64,000 nt of DNA from Thermopolyspora flexuosa (lineage in GTDB: Bacteria > Actinomycetota > Actinomycetes > Streptosporangiales > Streptosporangiaceae): positions 2,108,001 through 2,172,000 of the forward strand of contig NZ_VFPQ01000001.1 in NCBI RefSeq assembly GCF_006716785.1, written 5' to 3'. The translations under genes and the position numbers were made by a program. Below, piece by piece: positions 61,158 through 64,000 of the stretch. Below the pieces are notes generated by a model. It searched no databases. It worked only from the letters and a program-made list of their open reading frames with translations, and was not told the origin of the DNA. Numbering within the stretch: position 1 is the stretch's first letter; each line of letters begins with the position of its first letter.

Positions 61158-61943
61158 ATGAAGCCGATCAACCTCGCCAAGCGGGCCGTGGTGGCGCTGG
61201 CGCTCCCGGTCGTGCTCGTCGCGATCTGGTGGGTGGCGACGGCGAACAGCACGAGCATCTTCTGGCCGCCGCTCAGCCGGATCGTCGGCGTGTTCGGCGA
61301 GACGTGGTTCACCGGCCGGTTCACCGCCGACGTGCTGCCCAGCCTGGCGCGGCTGTTCGTCGGCTACCTGGCCGCGCTGGCGCTCGGGGTGGCGATGGGC
61401 GTCGCGATCGGGTCGTTCCGCGTGCTGCGCGGCCTGGTCGAGCCGGTGCTGGAGTTCTTCCGCGCGATCCCGCCGCCGGTGCTCGTGCCGATCCTCATGC
61501 TGTTCGCCGGCATCGGCAACGAGATGAAGGTGCTGGTGATCGTCTCCGGCTGCCTGTGGCCCGTGCTGCTCAACACCGTCGAGGGCGTGCGGGGCCTGGA
61601 CGAGGTGCTGCGCGACACCGCCCGCTGCTACCGGCTCGGGCCGCGGGCCCGGCTGCTGCGGCTGATCCTGCCGGGGGCGAGCCCGCAGATCGCCGCCGGG
61701 GCGCGCCAGGCGCTGTCCATCGGGATCATCCTCATGGTGATCAGCGAGATGTTCGCCGCGAGCAACGGCGTCGGGTTCACCATCATCCAGTTCCAGCGCA
61801 GCTTCGCCATCCCGCAGATGTGGACCGGGATCATCGTGCTCGGCCTGATCGGCATCGCGCTGTCCGTGATCTTCCGGATGGTCGAGCGCCGCCTGCTGAG
61901 CTGGTACATCGGAGTGCGCGAGGCGCACCGGACAGAGGGCTGA
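61158..61943 (+). CDS. NitT/TauT-type ABC transporter permease 2 (SsuC-like)
   Basis: A protein of 261 residues, three bases after permease 1. It has six membrane segments with the loop E-F-F-R-A-I-P-P-P-V-L-V-P-I and the coupling segment L-P-G-A-S-P-Q-I-A-A-G-A-R-Q-A-L. It forms the second half of the channel. Confidence 0.9.
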   Translation: MKPINLAKRAVVALALPVVLVAIWWVATANSTSIFWPPLSRIVGVFGETWFTGRFTADVLPSLARLFVGYLAALALGVAMGVAIGSFRVLRGLVEPVLEFFRAIPPPVLVPILMLFAGIGNEMKVLVIVSGCLWPVLLNTVEGVRGLDEVLRDTARCYRLGPRARLLRLILPGASPQIAAGARQALSIGIILMVISEMFAASNGVGFTIIQFQRSFAIPQMWTGIIVLGLIGIALSVIFRMVERRLLSWYIGVREAHRTEG

Positions 61944-61944
61944 C

Positions 61945-62775
61945 ATGACGACATCACCTGTGGGGGAGGCCGCCGCGACGTCGACCGCGCTGCTCGAGGT
62001 CCGCGGCCTGAAGAAGGTCTACGAGGGGCGCGGCCGGCGCATCGAGGCGGTCCGCGACCTGACGTTCGACGTCGCCGCCGGGGAGCTGGTCTGCATCGTC
62101 GGCCCGTCCGGCGCGGGCAAGACCACGCTGCTGCGCTGCGTGGCGGGCCTGCTCGACGCCACCGAGGGCGAGGTGGTGCTCGAGGGCAGGCGGGTGACCG
62201 AGCCGCCGCCGGGCATGGCCGTGGTGTTCCAGGAGTACGGCCGCAGCCTGTTCCCGTGGCTGACGGTGTGGCAGAACGTCGAGCTGCCGCTGAAGGAGAA
62301 GGGACTGCCCAAGGAGAAGCGGCGGCGGCTGGTGGAGGAGTCGCTGGAGGCGGTGGGGCTGCTCGACGCCCACCGCGCCCACCCGTGGCAGCTGTCCGGC
62401 GGCATGCAGCAGCGGGTGGCGATCGCCCGCGCGATCGCCTACGAGCCGCACGTGCTGCTGATGGACGAGCCGTTCGCCGCGGTCGACGCGCAGACCCGCG
62501 CCGACCTGGAGGACCTGGTCCGGTCGCTGTGGCGGCGGCTCGGCATCACCGTGCTGTTCGTCACCCACGACATCGACGAGTCGGTCTACCTCGGCCAGCG
62601 GGTGATCGTGCTGTCCGGCCCGCCCACGGTCGTGCTCGAGCAGGTGACCATCGACCTGCCGGACGAGCGGGACCAGCTCACCACCCGGTCGCTGCCGCGG
62701 TTCGCCGAGCTGCGCTCGCACGTCTACGAGCTCATCCAGCAGGCCAAGCGCGGCCACCGGCCGGCAGGCCGCTGA
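61945..62775 (+). CDS. NitT/TauT-type ABC transporter ATPase
   Basis: A protein of 276 residues. It has Walker A G-P-S-G-A-G-K-T near 52-59, the Q-loop V-F-Q-E-Y-G-R-S-L-F-P-W typical of the SsuB/TauB group, signature L-S-G-G-M-Q-Q-R and Walker B L-L-M-D-E-P-F. It closes the operon. Its 3' end overlaps the convergent rodA gene by 44 bases. Confidence 0.93.
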   Translation: MTTSPVGEAAATSTALLEVRGLKKVYEGRGRRIEAVRDLTFDVAAGELVCIVGPSGAGKTTLLRCVAGLLDATEGEVVLEGRRVTEPPPGMAVVFQEYGRSLFPWLTVWQNVELPLKEKGLPKEKRRRLVEESLEAVGLLDAHRAHPWQLSGGMQQRVAIARAIAYEPHVLLMDEPFAAVDAQTRADLEDLVRSLWRRLGITVLFVTHDIDESVYLGQRVIVLSGPPTVVLEQVTIDLPDERDQLTTRSLPRFAELRSHVYELIQQAKRGHRPAGR

Positions 62776-63892
62776 CCCCGCCGACCTCGCCGAGCCGGCC
62801 CTGCGGCCGCATCGCCATGAGGATGCCCGCGGCGGCGAGGCAGGTGAGCGTGGCCGAGCCGCCGTAGGACAGCAGCGGGAGCGGCACGCCGACGACCGGG
62901 GCGAGGCCGAGCACCATGCCCACGTTGATCGCCGACTGGGCGGCGAACCAGCACACGATGCCCCCGGCCACCAGCCGCTCGTACGGCGAGCCGGCCCGCA
63001 TGGCGATCTGCAGCCCGCGCCACATGATCGCCCACAGCAGCACGAGCAGCAGCGCGGCGCCGAGGAAGCCGAGCTCCTCGCCGGCGACCGTGAAGATGAA
63101 GTCGGTGTGCTGCTCGGGGACGAAGTGCCCGCCGGTCTGGTCGCCGCGGAACAGGCCGCGGCCGGTCAGGCCGCCGGAGCCGACCGTCTCCAGCGCCTGC
63201 AGCGCGTTGTAGCCGCTGCCCTGCGGGTCGGCCTGCGGGTCGGCGAAGCTGAGCAGCCGCTCCACCTGGTGCGGCTTGAGCAGCCGGAGCCACCAGGCGA
63301 GCACGCCCGCCCCGGCCGCGCCGACGGCGAGCAGCGTGATCCACCGCCACGGGACGCCGGCGAGCACGAGCATGCCCGCGGTGATCGCGCCGAGGATGAG
63401 CGCGGTGCCGAGGTCGGGCTGGAGCATCACCAGCCCGACCGGCACGGCCGCGATGCCGAGCGCGGCCGGGAGCCGGGCGGCCGGGGAGCGGCCCGGGGCG
63501 TCGGCGGGCGAGCCGAACAGGGCGGCGAGGGCGAGCACGAGCGCGAGCTTCGCCGGCTCGGACGGCTGGAACTGCAGCCCGGCGAGGCCGAGCCAGGACC
63601 GCGACCCGTTCACCGTGACGCCGAGCGGGGTGAGCACCAAGGCGACGCCGAGGCAGGCGACGACGTAGACCGGCACGCTCCAGGCGCGCAGCGACCAGCG
63701 GGAGACGCAGGCGAGCGCGACCATGAGCACCAGCCCCGCCACGCCGTACCCGATCTGGCGGGAGAGGTAGGCGCCGGTGTCCCCGACTTGCCCGCGGGTC
63801 GACGACCACACGAGCACCACCCCGGCCACGTAGAGCACGATCGCCGGGAGGGCGATGCGCCAGTCGAGGGCGCGCAGCACGCGGCGGATCAC
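62732..63892 (-). CDS. rodA: Rod-shape/elongation SEDS protein RodA
   Basis: A protein of 386 residues with about ten membrane segments and SEDS marks: F-Q-P-S-E-P-A-K, M-L-Q-P-D-L-G-T-A, H-T-D-F-I-F, and P-L-P-L-L-S-Y-G-G-S. It polymerises lipid II glycan strands for lateral wall growth, working with the PBP2 whose gene lies just upstream. The GTG start lies 7 bases after the PBP2 stop. It overlaps the transporter ATPase gene by 44 bases at its 3' end. Confidence 0.93.
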   Translation of the reverse strand: MIRRVLRALDWRIALPAIVLYVAGVVLVWSSTRGQVGDTGAYLSRQIGYGVAGLVLMVALACVSRWSLRAWSVPVYVVACLGVALVLTPLGVTVNGSRSWLGLAGLQFQPSEPAKLALVLALAALFGSPADAPGRSPAARLPAALGIAAVPVGLVMLQPDLGTALILGAITAGMLVLAGVPWRWITLLAVGAAGAGVLAWWLRLLKPHQVERLLSFADPQADPQGSGYNALQALETVGSGGLTGRGLFRGDQTGGHFVPEQHTDFIFTVAGEELGFLGAALLLVLLWAIMWRGLQIAMRAGSPYERLVAGGIVCWFAAQSAINVGMVLGLAPVVGVPLPLLSYGGSATLTCLAAAGILMAMRPQGRLGEVGGVSGLPAGGRAWPAG

Positions 63893-63899
63893 CGCTTCT

Positions 63900-64000
63900 T
63901 CACCTCGTCTTCTTCACCTCGTCCTTCACCCCGTGGATCGCCGACCAGATCTCCCGCGCGGCCGGGGCCGCGGTCTCACCGCCGGTGCCGCCCTGCGCGA
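63900..64000 (-). CDS. Penicillin-binding protein 2, C-terminal end (partial)
   Basis: Only the last 33 codons are inside the window: G-G-T-G-G-E-T-A-A-P-A-A-R-E-I-W-S-A-I, as at the end of class B PBP transpeptidases. Position directly before rodA supports PBP2 (MrdA/PbpA type). The gene ends within a 14-bp tandem repeat. Confidence 0.8.
   Translation of the reverse strand, partial: AQGGTGGETAAPAAREIWSAIHGVKDEVKKTR

Overview
The window is high-GC DNA from an actinomycete, most likely Streptosporangiales or a close relative. The signs are GTG starts with GGAGG-type ribosome sites, DUF397 genes beside an XRE/DUF5753 regulator, many PknB-type kinases, a DtxR-type iron box, and actinobacterial PBP2/RodA genes. 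No tRNA, rRNA, CRISPR array or insertion sequence was seen. This is placement by gene style only, not by a marker gene.

Left part (1-25050). Two large UPF1-like superfamily 1 helicases (1-2563, cut by the window edge; 2889-6197, with a coiled coil, a phospholipase-D-like domain and a zinc knuckle) lie in tandem. Next come a small redox operon (FAD monooxygenase plus NmrA-like reductase) divergent from a MarR regulator, a threonine dehydratase-like gene, a Ser/Thr kinase with a PQQ-type propeller, and an F420/FMN luciferase-like oxidoreductase. From 14299 to 19118 lie two decayed kinase genes, each with a copy of a small secreted protein. Three tandem DUF397 genes with their XRE regulator and a HATPase anti-sigma-type gene follow. 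A third UPF1-like helicase (22177-25050) is divergent from the defence operon.

Centre (25640-47810). This is a long co-directional gene run that reads as a complete class 1 DISARM anti-phage system (drmD, drmMI, drmA, drmB, drmC). Four more genes follow with tight spacing: an HTH-methyltransferase-like protein with a broken catalytic motif and a specificity-subunit-like tail, a soluble Ser/Thr kinase with a TPR-like tail, a UvrD-type helicase with a RelE/ParE-like N-terminus, and a DUF262 protein with a possible HNH-type motif. A strong intrinsic terminator at 47917-47966 ends the run. The four-gene module is the best candidate here for an undescribed system or an extension of DISARM. A membrane-anchored STAND ATPase with 14 WD40 repeats lies just beyond the terminator.

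Right part (51754-64000). These are housekeeping and transport genes: a NIPSNAP-like protein, a coiled-coil hypothetical, a metallo-beta-lactamase/double-rhodanese protein, and an iron-siderophore ABC transporter (lipoprotein, two permeases, ATPase) behind a near-consensus iron box. After these come a DUF488 protein, a NitT/TauT/SsuABC-type ABC transporter, and the convergent rodA plus the 3' end of a PBP2 gene from the cell-elongation locus.
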